NCBI GenBank assembly: GCA_021014325.1
Contig: CM037467.1
Location: forward strand, 10,255,273 to 10,319,272
Reading direction: 5' to 3'
DNA length: 64,000 nt
Source: Plazaster borealis
Taxonomy: Eukaryota; Echinodermata; Asteroidea; Forcipulatida; Labidiasteridae
The notes under the pieces are model-generated. The model was not told the origin of the DNA. It saw nothing but the letters and a program-made list of their open reading frames with translations, and made no database searches. Within the stretch, counting starts at the first letter, position 1. Each line of letters opens with the position of its first letter. Both the position numbers and the translations under genes were made by a program. Below, one piece after another: positions 24,006 through 35,200 of the stretch.

Positions 24006-24188
24006 GGTGACTGCTCTATATTCCGACACCCCTATATTCCGACACCCCTATGTTCTGACAACCCCCTCATGATTTACATAGGGTTAGGGTTAGGGTTAGG
24101 GTTAGGGTTAGGAATAGGAAAATACACCAGGGTTGTCGGAACATAGGGGTGTCGGAACATAGGGGTGTCGGAACATAGGGGTGTAGCC
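24006..24188 (-). mobile_element. Short TIR element with telomere-like core, copy B (inverted)
   Basis: A 183-bp copy of the 20091 element in the opposite orientation, with a perfect 8-bp target-site duplication GGATAGAC (23998-24005 and 24189-24196). It holds four TTAGGG units (GGGTTAGGGTTAGGG...) between the inverted 16-bp repeats. Ends are GGTGACTGC and GTGTAGCC. Confidence 0.85.
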
Positions 24189-24901
24189 GGATAGACTATA
24201 CAAAGAATTTAAATATTTGATTAAAATATTAATTAGTTATTTATTAATTAGTTATTAAGTGATTAGTGATGTTGTGCTGTCAGCTACAGTAGGGGTGTCA
24301 TTGTGCAGGGTTTTTAATAATGAACGCTAATGTCAAAGTTTTTTATCTCTTTGCAATATTGATCTTTTCTCTCTCTCTATTCAACATTCTATATATTTTT
24401 TATTCAGGTATAAAGGTGGCTTTTTTCTTGTTTAATGTGTGCAGCTGTAATATTTTCTTAAGCTCTATTTGAAAAAATTAAAATATTGTAAAAGATTTTT
24501 GCTTAAGTTCAAGTTTTTACAAACCTTGTACAAAGAAAATTTAGATCTTGTATAAACTAATTTCAAAGTAAATTCTGGCATTTATTAATGTTATTCGAAA
24601 TTAAGAACCATTTGTTTGAAGAAAAAAAAATGCAAATTAAACAGCTTTCATTAAGCCATAGGGATAATTTATTAAAAAGCAACTCTATTTTAAAGTGATC
24701 TGTATACAATAATGAATCATTTTTCAAATTGTTAGCAACTGTGTGACATTAATGTTGGCGATTAAAAACAAAATTAGGTGATACATCAACACTTTGATTC
24801 ATCGTCTCTAAACGAGGTGTCATTGTTTAATTTGTTTCATTAATTTGTTACATTTTTATTTTATTAACATTTAAAACAGGTCTCCTTATTGTTATAATGT
24901 G

Positions 24902-25370
24902 GGTGCACCACACTAAATAGGCCAAAATTCATGGGCCAAGCTGATTATCATAATTTGTAAGCCCGCAGTTACTTTTGAATTGTAACGTTTTGGGGGTCAT
25001 GCAATTAATAGATTGTGTAATTATAAGAATCTATCACAACCTTGGGGTTCTTTGTTTCAACGTTTGAGAAGATTTGATAAATTTAGGCTATAAAGTTGGT
25101 CCTATAGCTTGGGAATTGGAGAAGTGTCATGAAAACTGGCAGCAAGTCGGTTTGGGAAAAAGCACATTTTCGGGGGTGTTTTTTCTGGGGCAATTAGCAA
25201 AAATTCCAAACGGCTGACCTGCCAAAAATTGAAAAGAAATCTGAAGTTTAGTTGTTTGAAAATATATTTGATTGGTTCTCCAGAGCCTGTGAGACTTTGA
25301 AATATGTTTTTTAAGTATTTTTGAATATTTAGCATTGGTTGCTAAAGGAGTTTATTTAGTGTGGTGCACC
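24902..25370. mobile_element. TIR element just upstream of BARD1
   Basis: Perfect 18-bp inverted ends GGTGCACCACACTAAATA (24902-24919) and its complement (25353-25370), about 469 bp apart. No transposase frame and no clear target-site duplication. It ends 173 bp before the BARD1 ATG, so it may overlap the promoter. Confidence 0.65.
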
Positions 25371-25543
25371 AGAAACAGAAATGTTAAATAGCGCCCTCTA
25401 CTGATTATGTTTTAGCGCCCTCTGTTGGTGGATTTTCGAAGAGTGTGTGGCGCGTAATTTCGTTTCGTAAAACAATAAAAAGTGCCTCCTGCCCTGAATT
25501 TCTTGGTTGAAAGTGGCTTTAAAAGCTCCTTTTACGATTGGTG

Positions 25544-26201
25544 ATGGAGGTGTGCGATTGGAATTGTACAAATGAAGCCCTCAAAGGTCTCGAAAAATCA
25601 TTAGGATGTGGAGTATGGTAAGCCAATAAATAGTGATGAATCAATATTGAATGAACGTACGGGAACGTAGATAGCGTGCTCAAATCAATCAAGGGAAACT
25701 TCCCCCCAAAAAATTCAAGAATGTTCCACAGTTTTAAAAAATCTTGGGAAGAACTTTTAATCTCCTTATCCTATAGTACAAATGTAATAATACATTTCAA
25801 ACCCTTTTAATAGTACAATTTGTAATACATGTTGCTGTCTAAACCTCCCTCCGATTTATCCGAGGCTCCGTGGTTTGTGGTTTTTGTAGTTGCGATAATC
25901 GTAACCCTCCATCCTCCCGACGGCCTCCGGTCCGGTCTCCGACCGTCGGGAGGATGGAGGGTTACGATTATCGCAACTAGTGGTTTTGTGACTGTATCCC
26001 GAAATGGTTGTTTGGTTTTTTTAGCTGAAATTGAAAAGGTGGTTGTGATTTTGCAATTAAGAGTAGACTGCGAGTCGACTACGTACGAGGCCAAAATTTC
26101 ATGTGTATTGTAACATCTTTTGGTTTTTTCTCTTCATGATGCAGTAATAATCCTCTTCGGGAACCGTGTACACTTGGGTCATGTGATCATCTCTTTTGCA
26201 G
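25544..26201 (+). CDS. BARD1: BARD1 exons 1-2 (N-terminal helix and most of the RING finger)
   Basis: Two short exons, 25544-25617 (74 bp) and 26145-26201 (57 bp), joined to the start of exon 3 at 26997. They restore a RING with ligands C22, C25, C38, H40, C43, C46, C55 and C58. The spacing C-x2-C-x12-C-x-H-x2-C-x2-C-x8-C-x2-C is identical to human BARD1. Codon Cys25 is split by intron 1 (TG/T) and Arg44 by intron 2 (AG/G). Local match to the human family pattern: L-R-E-P ... L-G-x-C-x-H-x-F-C. Donors are gtaagc and gtaata; the acceptors end tgatgcag at both junctions. Confidence 0.92.
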
Positions 26202-29200
26202 GTAATAATATTATAATAAACATGACTTTAGTAAAACTAACTCCCTCGATTAAGAAAGGGACACAATGCCTTGGATCGGGCGAGTTGGTCTATAAAAAGC
26301 ATTTGTAACCATTTGTTTTAAAATGCATAGGACCTATATGGTTAGAAAAATGTTTTAAAAGTAGAATACAATGATCTACGCAAAAATATGTCTCGAAATT
26401 GCGTGGTTTTACTTTTAGTAGTTTTACATCGTGAACAAACAAGGTCGGCCATTTTGTGAAGTCAAATTTTTGACTCCACAAAATGGCCCACCGTGTTAGT
26501 TCGCAAAGTAGGCCTAAAAGGAAAACCACGCAATTTCGAGGCATATTTGTGTGGATCATTGTATTCTACTTTTATAACGTCTTTCTAACCATAGGCCTAT
26601 ATGCATTTTATAAAAAACGGTTACCAACGTTTTTTTTAGACCAACTCGTCCGATCCAATGCAACGTGTCCCTTTAACACAGTACACTCTGAATAAAGTTT
26701 GGTTGGTGCTTTCTAAATATTTGGTGGGGGGGGGGTTTGAGGGGACTTCTGATCTAATTCCCCAAAATCATAAAGAAAAAACCCATTTAAGATGCCCCAG
26801 ATGAGATTGCACGGTACGGCTTTTAAAAACCAAAGGTAAACACCAGGCAAAAAACCCTCTGTGGACCTCATTTCCATTCAGCGTGTTAAGGCCAAGCTGT
26901 CAAAAATTTGGGTCCCCACAGTTTTGAAAAATCTTGGCGAGAACCCTGCTATTATCTTTTTCTTTTTGTTAGTTTTATGTTTACTTTCTGATGCAGGGTG
27001 TGTACTAAGGCCCACTTAGGGAACTCATGTCCCATTTGTCAAGCCCCGGCCTGGGTTAAAGACCTGCAACTGAAACGAGAGCTTGCAAGCGTCGTTACAC
27101 TCTACGGCAAGCTCCGCTCCATCATCAACAAAGATGCTTCTGAAAACACTCAAGATGTTGAAAAAGTCAATGAGACGGCTGGTCAAAATGACACCGAAGT
27201 TCAGAAGATCACCACTGAGGTTGTTCTGGAGAAGCGAGGCATTCCAATGAAAGCGTTACATCCCAGGAATGTGTCGGAGAAGGAAACAGCGGCCGGTAAA
27301 AGGAAATTGATCAAGAATAGTCTGGAGAAATCATCCAAAGAAGTAGTCATCGGCAAAAAGAGAAGGCAACTTAAGAAGCAGGATGAGATCATGCAGGAAA
27401 ATGAGAAGAACAAACTTCTGTCAGGCTCTTCCAGCTTCGAGAATGATTTGAATGACCCGATGTCGGTGTTTGAGTTCATCCCCTCACCATTTCGTCCAAA
27501 ACCTGCAAAGAAACGAGTGAGAAAACCCAACCCTAAGGCGCTGAAAAGACAGCGTGTCACCGCAGCCAATCGCAGATGGCAGAAGGGTCACAAGGGGGAG
27601 CCATTCAAAGAAGTCAGGGGGTCAGATTTAGAGAGTTCTTTGCGGCATGTCTCATTTTCCGTTGAGACCGACTGTAGCCAGACGTCGTCTTGTCATGATT
27701 CAAGCAGCCCAGAGAGCATGGACATCATTTCTCAAGACGAGGATCAGAGCCAATTAGCCGCAAAAAGCGACGGTTCCAAGGCGATGGAGGAGGCCCCCGG
27801 AAGCACCCAGGAGAGTGGGTACAGCACAGGGAGTTGCAAGGATACCCTAAGCCTCGAAGAACAAAGTCACCCGCCCGCAAGTAATACCGATGAGTGTTCG
27901 TCAGAACTTCAGAACAGCAAGCCATCTCGTGATCCATCTTGCAATCTTCATTTTGATGACCACTGTGTTCCAGTGCAGCAGCATCTCAAGGAAAATTCAA
28001 GGAGGAGTCAAAGAAATTCAAAATGTTCATCTTCAATTCCTTCGGATATTTGTGCCGAAGGACTCAACTTGAGAAATGGTAGAAGAGGTAAAATCACAAT
28101 TAAAGAACAGCAGACTGTTTCCAGAAAAACACGTTCGGTTATCGAAAATTCTGATAGATTACCAGCTGGAGAGGAGACTAGCAATCTTTATGAGACCACA
28201 GTGATGACAGATCAATCCGTCACCGATAGTAGTCTGCCTGAAAGAAGACTTACCAGACGTAATAATCCAACATCTTCTCTCTCGATCAAAGAGAACAACA
28301 AAATAGCCGACAACAACCCTCCGGCACGCCAAACAAGCAGTCGATCATCAAGAACGTCTTCTAATAAGGTCGCACAGAAAAACACTGCAATGCCCCGAAC
28401 AAGAAAGCATTGTCCACTCAAAGAAACTGGTTCGCCGTCAGACGACTCTGCAAGAGATAACTCACCCGCTGAAATTGCCGACAAACCCCAAATAAAATCA
28501 AGCTCACTGAATGGAGACTCGGGAAAGAGGTCCCCAATCACGCAGACATCCCGACGAAGAAAGGTAGACACAGGGGGTCTCAAGGAGGCAGCGGAAGGCA
28601 ACGTGGAAGAGAAGGGAGCTTCGGGCAACTCTGAGAAGCCTTCCAGGTCCTCGACATCACCAAGAAGTGGTAGTGCTGTGAGGAGAAACAAGCGTGGAGA
28701 GACACCCCTACATGTTGCTGTAATCAAGGTACACTCAAAAGATTCTCCAAAGTTTCATCACTGAAGTAAATAAGTGGCCTAGTGGTCAAGTGCACTGGAC
28801 TCAAGTTCTGGTGTTTCTAATCAGCAGAGTGTGGGTTCGGGTCCTGGTGTACACATGTAAGCAAGACACCTAACCATTAAAGCTTCATCCTTTCGGATGA
28901 GACATAAAGCCCTAGGTCCTGTGTGCTGTGTAACTGGGTTCTTTCCGTACATTACTAATGTACGGAAAGAACCCAGTTACACTTATCGCGAAGCGAAAGG
29001 GGTTTGCCCTGGTGTTTCTTGCAGTGGCTACTGAATGCGCTGCAGTAAACCCTTACAAGGTTCAACATAAATGGGTCTCATAACTCAAAACATAACTGCT
29101 TATCCTGTTGAAAAACAAATTATGAGCGCTTTGATACGCCCCTAGGGCTGTGACAAAGCACTATGTAAGAACTCAGTAGTATTATTATTAAAAACTTCGG

Positions 29201-32200
29201 AGTTAGTGCAGATGTGCCTTCTTATCCCGATAATGGAAATACTCCAAGTAACCAGTTGGTAGTTCATGGATTATGAGATTCGTTTATAAATGTAGATGTT
29301 ACTTACATATTATTATAGTTACATTTCACTTGTAATTTAGGAGCTTCCTCAGACTGGCAACCCATGTCCAATGCTCAACTGCCTTTTATACCCTTTTATT
29401 GGTTGTCATAGAGGGAGTTGTAGGCGTGGTTTGGACTAATTGATCATAAGTTCATAAATGACGACCAAGAAGGGGTATAAAAAACAGTTGGGCATTGGAC
29501 TTGGTTGCCAATCTGACGAAACTCCTTGCTCTTAGGAGTGAAACGTAACTAAAAATTATATGTAAGTAACATCTACATTTATTTCCATTTTGAAAAAACA
29601 AACCTCATAATCCATGATGTATCAACAATCCGATGAACTTATTCAATGACCACTTGGTAGTGTTGTATATTTGTAACTATAAAAATGTGATTTTTATTTT
29701 TTTTTATGAAATGTTCTTCTACAGGGAGAAATTGTCACAGCAAGTCTACTTCTGCAGGAAGGTGCTGACCCAAACTCTATGGACAACGCCAGGTGGACGC
29801 CTCTGGTAAATATAAACTAGAAAATGTATATATATATTTTTTTCCAGAGTGTCGTGGCCGAGCGGTTAAGAGCATCAAATTCAAGTTCTGATGGTTAGTC
29901 ATCAGGTTGTGGGTTCGAATCCCGGTCATGGCACTTGTGTCCTTGAGCAAGACACTTAACTATAATTGCTTGTCTTCACCCAGGGGTATAAATGGGTACC
30001 TGCGAGGGTAGAGGGTGATATTGTGTTTGAAAAAGCCTTCGGAGCGCTACGGCAGCTCGGGGCTGTATACTCCCCAGGGAGCTGAGAAAGGTTAAAGGAA
30101 TGTTATTGGCCCAGTGACCAGGGCACTAATGTAAAGTGCATTGATATGTTTATTGTAAAATGCACTATCATAAGAACTTGTTATTTATTTATTTATTTTA
30201 TTTATGGAAACAAGGCATGCAACTTTTCAGCTTTACTGGCATTACAGGGTTTGCCCTTAACTTTTTTAGTGACTGGCCAGCAGGACCAGTTAGCTTGTCC
30301 TTTCCTTAGTCCGTTAGCTTTTCCACTACTAGTCAATATTTCAAATGAAATATGGATGCTTTTCAACACTGAACTGGCCAGCCGGACCACTTGGAGTGCA
30401 TTTTGACTGGTCCTCAGGTTTTTGGCGAACTGCTTTAGCAGAATGCGAGCCTATGTAATACCGATTTTGTCCGTCCGTGGTCCGTCCGTCCGTCCGTCCG
30501 TCCGGCCGTCCGCATTGAGACTTTTTGTTAAAGTTTTTGCCTTAGATAATTTGTATGTAATTGTTTTCGTGTGAATAGATTCACTAGGTGAAAATTGAAA
30601 TTGTGGTCAAGTTTTTATATTGTTTAAATATGTTAAAGTTTTCAGGGTTCATTATTACCCTCTGGAAATTAAACAGCTTCTGTCCGGCCATCCGCATTGA
30701 GACTTTTTGTTAAAGTTTTTGCCTTAGATAATTTGTTGTGATATGTAATTGTTTTTGTGTGAATAGATTCACTAGGTGAAAATTGAAATTGTGGTCAAGT
30801 TTTTGGCGAGCTGCTTTAGCAGAATGCGAGCCTATGTAATACCGATTTTGTCCGTCCGTACCCCGTCCGTCCGTCCGTCCATCCGTCCGGCCGTCCGCAT
30901 TGAGACTTTTTGTTAAAGTTTTTGCCTTAGATAATTTGTTGTGATATGTAATTGTTTTTGTGTGAATAGATTCACTAGGTGAAAATGGAAATTGTGGTCA
31001 AGTTTTTCTATTGTTTAAATATGTTAAAGTTTTCAGGGTTCATTATTACCCTCTGGAAATTAAACAGCTTCTGTCCGGCCATCTGCATTGAGACTTTTTG
31101 TTAAAGTTTTTGCCTCATGGTGTTAGATACTTTGTTGTGAAAAAAATAATTGTTTTCACTCTCAATTGCAGTCAAAATGTGGTTGGATCCACAGTGTGCA
31201 AATGGAAATTGTTTAAAAATGTTAAAGTTTTCAGGGTACATTATTACCCTCTGGAAATTAAACAGCTTCTGTCCGGCCATCCGCATTAAGATTTTTTGTT
31301 AACATTTTCGCCTCTTTCCCACATGTCAAACCAAGTAGGCAATGGTCAACTACATACTTGTTAATTGTCCCCACCTCTTTGAACATCAGTTGATCAAATT
31401 TTTGTTTTTCTATTATTCATTGTTTCTCTATCGGGCGTTCGGCAGCTCGCCTTGGCAGCTTCTGCTGTTCTAGTTTAACTAGCATTTGGCCAGCAGACCA
31501 CTGTTAAGGGAGAACTTGTAGTTGATGTCCAAGTTGATGTTGACGTAATGTTTGCTGTTTTTGGTTAGTTGGCCCTAGCTTGTAGTTGGTGTCCCATATT
31601 GTGTTGACACAACGGTTGCTGTTTATTTGGCCTCAGCTTGTAGTTGATGTCCAAGTTTGTGTTAACACAATAGTTGCTGTTTTTTGCTTAGTTGGCCCTA
31701 GCTTGTAGTTGATGTCCAACTTTGTCTTGACACATTCGCTGCTGTTTCTAGTAATGTTCTATTCTTTCTTTGATGAATTCCTTTGCAGCATGAGGCTTGT
31801 AATCACGGACACACAGCCCTTGTTGCAGTTCTCCTTGACAACGGAGCTCTGATCAACACCCCGGGGTTTGAGCATGACTCCCCCCTCCACGACGCTGTCA
31901 TAAATCACAGACTGGACGTTGTTAAGTTACTCCTGGAGCGAGGTGCCTCACTCAACGTCAGGTAGGTATGATGGTCTTGGCCTTGGTTCCCCTTCAAAAG
32001 TTTCCAAGTGGAAGTGCCCTTAGCAAAATGAAAATGGCCTTGCCCTCTCAAAGAGGTTGGCGTAGTGGTATCTTTCCTCGGCCTCCACCTCAATAACCCC
32101 GGTTCGAATCCCACCGGGGGCACTATGTGGATTGGGTTTTCAGTCCCTACCCGACTGCGTGGGTTTTCCCTGGAGTATTTCTCTGGGGTTTTCCTCCCAC

Positions 32201-35200
32201 ATCTAAAACTGAAATTTCCTTCTTTGTCTTCTCTCCATTGGGTTCTTGGCTAGTATAGTGATTAAGTTCGCTTTCTGAGAGTCCTTGGCTTCACAACCAG
32301 AATAAATGAAATGAAATTAAATGAAATGAAAAGATGAAATACCAAACCTGTTACTGAGGAATGAATACCTTGCCCTTTCAAGTACAAAAGGTCAAGCCTA
32401 CACTATCGACATTCATCAAGCCGACACCATCTTTGTCAAGTCCCCTGTGTGTGATATTAATAATGCATACTCATTCAAATCCATACCAAAAATGGACCAG
32501 ACTATTTACCCTTCCAGCCTTGCTTTGGTTTTGCTTTAATGGGAGAAATACAAGAAGAATGCCCCATGATAGAGGTCTGTTGTGCTGCATCATGTGCACA
32601 CACAGATGCACTTTGTTATTCTATCATTCTGGAGACAGCTGGTATGCGTGTTAAACTACCATAGTTGTGGTATGCCCATTGCGGTCACCAAGCAAAAGGT
32701 CAAAGGTTTATCCCCCTCGATCTTGGTAGTTCCTCCATTGTTTGGACGGCAGGTATCTGGCATTTTTTTAATTCCTTAACTATTACTAACGATAACCCAT
32801 TTTCCTCTCCTTTCAGAAACATGCACGGGCTGACCCCAACTGACTACGCCAAATCTGAGCAAATGAGGGCAGCATTGAAAACAAAGCCTCTTGTCAACGC
32901 GGTTACCAAGACAACACTTCCCACGTCCAAGACATCTGTTCTTTCACGGCAACGCCCAGTGGTCCTTTTAGGCACCGGTAAAAATACATTCCATTTTTCC
33001 AACCGCTTTAAAAAGGAAGAAATTGTGGGGTTTTTATGAGATATCGCCCAACTCACAAGGCCGGACGGCCACTTCAAGGTGAGGGCTACACTTATACTGT
33101 CACCAGGGGCACGTTGCCACCTACTCCTGGGGCTGAAACAGGGTTACCCCCTTCACAGTCCATAAGGATGTAGGCATGGGTATCATCCACTAGGAGCCTG
33201 GCTGGTAGAGCAGAATACACTACCTTCCCAACTTTTTACGAAGCAATTATGGTTAAGTGCCTTGCTCAAGGGCACAAGTGTCATGACCGGGATTCGAACC
33301 CACACTCTGCTGCTGACAACACCAGAGCTTGGGTCCGGTGAACTAGACCACTCGGCCACGACACGCCCACTTGTTGCTTTGGTATCATGGAGTTAAAGGT
33401 TGGCATATTGGCAAACCTTATTAAAAGTTTGAGGTTACCAGCCAAAATACCATGTCACATGTAGAGACTGTGACTGGTATCCTGCTTATTTTAAACGTTT
33501 TGTTACACCACGTTTTTGCACTGAAATGACAACGTAAGGTTTACCAAGCTGTTCTAGTTTTGCTGTGCGGGTCTACACCAATACGTAGTTAAAAAGTAAC
33601 GTTTATTGAATTAATATCTGCACTGACATGACGAAATACAAAGATATGCTTGGCAGATTATTTCTGGCATCTCTCAGTGAACATTATTTCATAAAAGAGA
33701 AAGTTCATAAAAGTCTGTATTCATATTTGTCCGCAATCATCGAGTGCATTAGATCTTTGACAATTTCTTTTGATAAGTTGTTCTTCTTCTTAAAACAGGT
33801 CTGAACGACTCCCAGAGAAAACGCCTCCAAGCCTGTGCCAAGCTCCTCGAGACCGGGCGTGTCGTCAGCGAGTTCGGGTCAGAGGTCACCCATCTTGTAG
33901 CCTCCTGTAACCATGACAACCTGTGCATGAGAACCATGAAGTATCTGAACGCTGTCTTAAGCGGCATCTGGGTTGTGTCCTTTAATTGTAAGTATATGTG
34001 GCTGTTGTTGTTTGTTGTATTTGAAACCGATTGTAGTAATAATAACAATATCGTCTGCTCACCACTATAGGGTCATCAGTGCAATTTGCATGGATTTCAT
34101 CAAATTGCTTTTGCATATTTTGGAGCTCCTGGTAAATGGAGTTTATTGATCAAGAGTGGTCTTCAAAGCATTTGTTGTTTGGCGAAAAGAAACATTTACT
34201 AAGTGAAACATTTATTTTTTGATTTTGATTTATTTGTTTTCAAATTGATACCCATGTTTCATTTAATGACCTTTTGATCATTATGAGTATGAAATTGCAA
34301 TTAATGACCTTATAGCACTGAGCCGACGTTATGTATATTGGGCATTTTTAAAGAGGAATGGAAATGTTGAATTCAATTTTGTGATGTACTCGTTCCTCTT
34401 TAATGACTCAAGTGTAATGACTGGGATTCAAACCCACACTCCTTTGGCTTAGCCATCATAACTTGAGTCTGATGCACTTTAGACCACTCGGTCACAACAT
34501 GCTAAAAAATGTGATATTTACAAATTGGGGGAACAAATTTATATGTCTCGTTTGTTTTTTAGGGATAAGGCGCATTGGACTCAAGCTCTGTAAGGACTCA
34601 AATGTAATGACTGGGATTCGAACCCACACTCCATTGACAAACACACATTGACAAATCACAAATGTGATATTTACAAACTGTGGAGGAAAACTTGTCTATG
34701 TTCCGTTTGTTTTTCAGGGATAACCGAGTGCCTCCGTGTCAAAGACCGAGCTGAGGAGCTGAAGTTTGAAGTGAAAGGCACAACGACCTTGTCCAACGGT
34801 ACTGGAGCCCAGAAAGGCAGGCAGAATGCTGAGCAACAGGTAGCAATCACAAAATATCAATTTCTCCTATCGATTTAAAATACATTGTGCAGTTATAACT
34901 TTTTTTAGGAATTTAGAATTCAAGTGAAAACAGTGTGTTGTAAACTGCAACTGTGGTTTTAATTCTGAGCAACTTGGTTAAATATGGGCAGTGTCAAATT
35001 TTGATGGCATTTTTAGAAGAATCTATAATTTGATTTTCTTCTAGAATCAGTTTAGTGTGTGTAACTAGATTTTATCTACTTCTCTCCCCCCCCCCCCAGC
35101 TCCCTGGTCTTTTGGACGGCTGCCACTTTTTCCTTCAGAGCACCTTCAGTCCGCCGACCCCCTCCAAGACAGAGATTGTTCGACTAATCAAAAATGGTGG

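Larger units (their letters stand above)
17951..25543. other. 7.6-kb intergenic region without a recognised gene
   Basis: Between the kinesin stop and the BARD1 start. It contains the kinesin polyA candidate, telomere-core elements A and B in inverted orientation, a family-related TIR element, three MITE units including the tandem array, and a TIR element next to BARD1. About 18100-19400 and 24200-24900 are AT-rich and show nothing I can identify; short frames there lack homology or codon structure. Confidence 0.6.

Noticed and set aside
25807..26113. Overlapping frames of about 95 codons on both strands
   Set aside because: Both run through the perfect palindrome at 25887-25979 and so encode the same arm peptide; not a gene.
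28212..28727. 171-codon open frame on the minus strand
   Set aside because: It lies exactly opposite BARD1 exon 3 and reflects its codon composition; no start context, no homology recognised.
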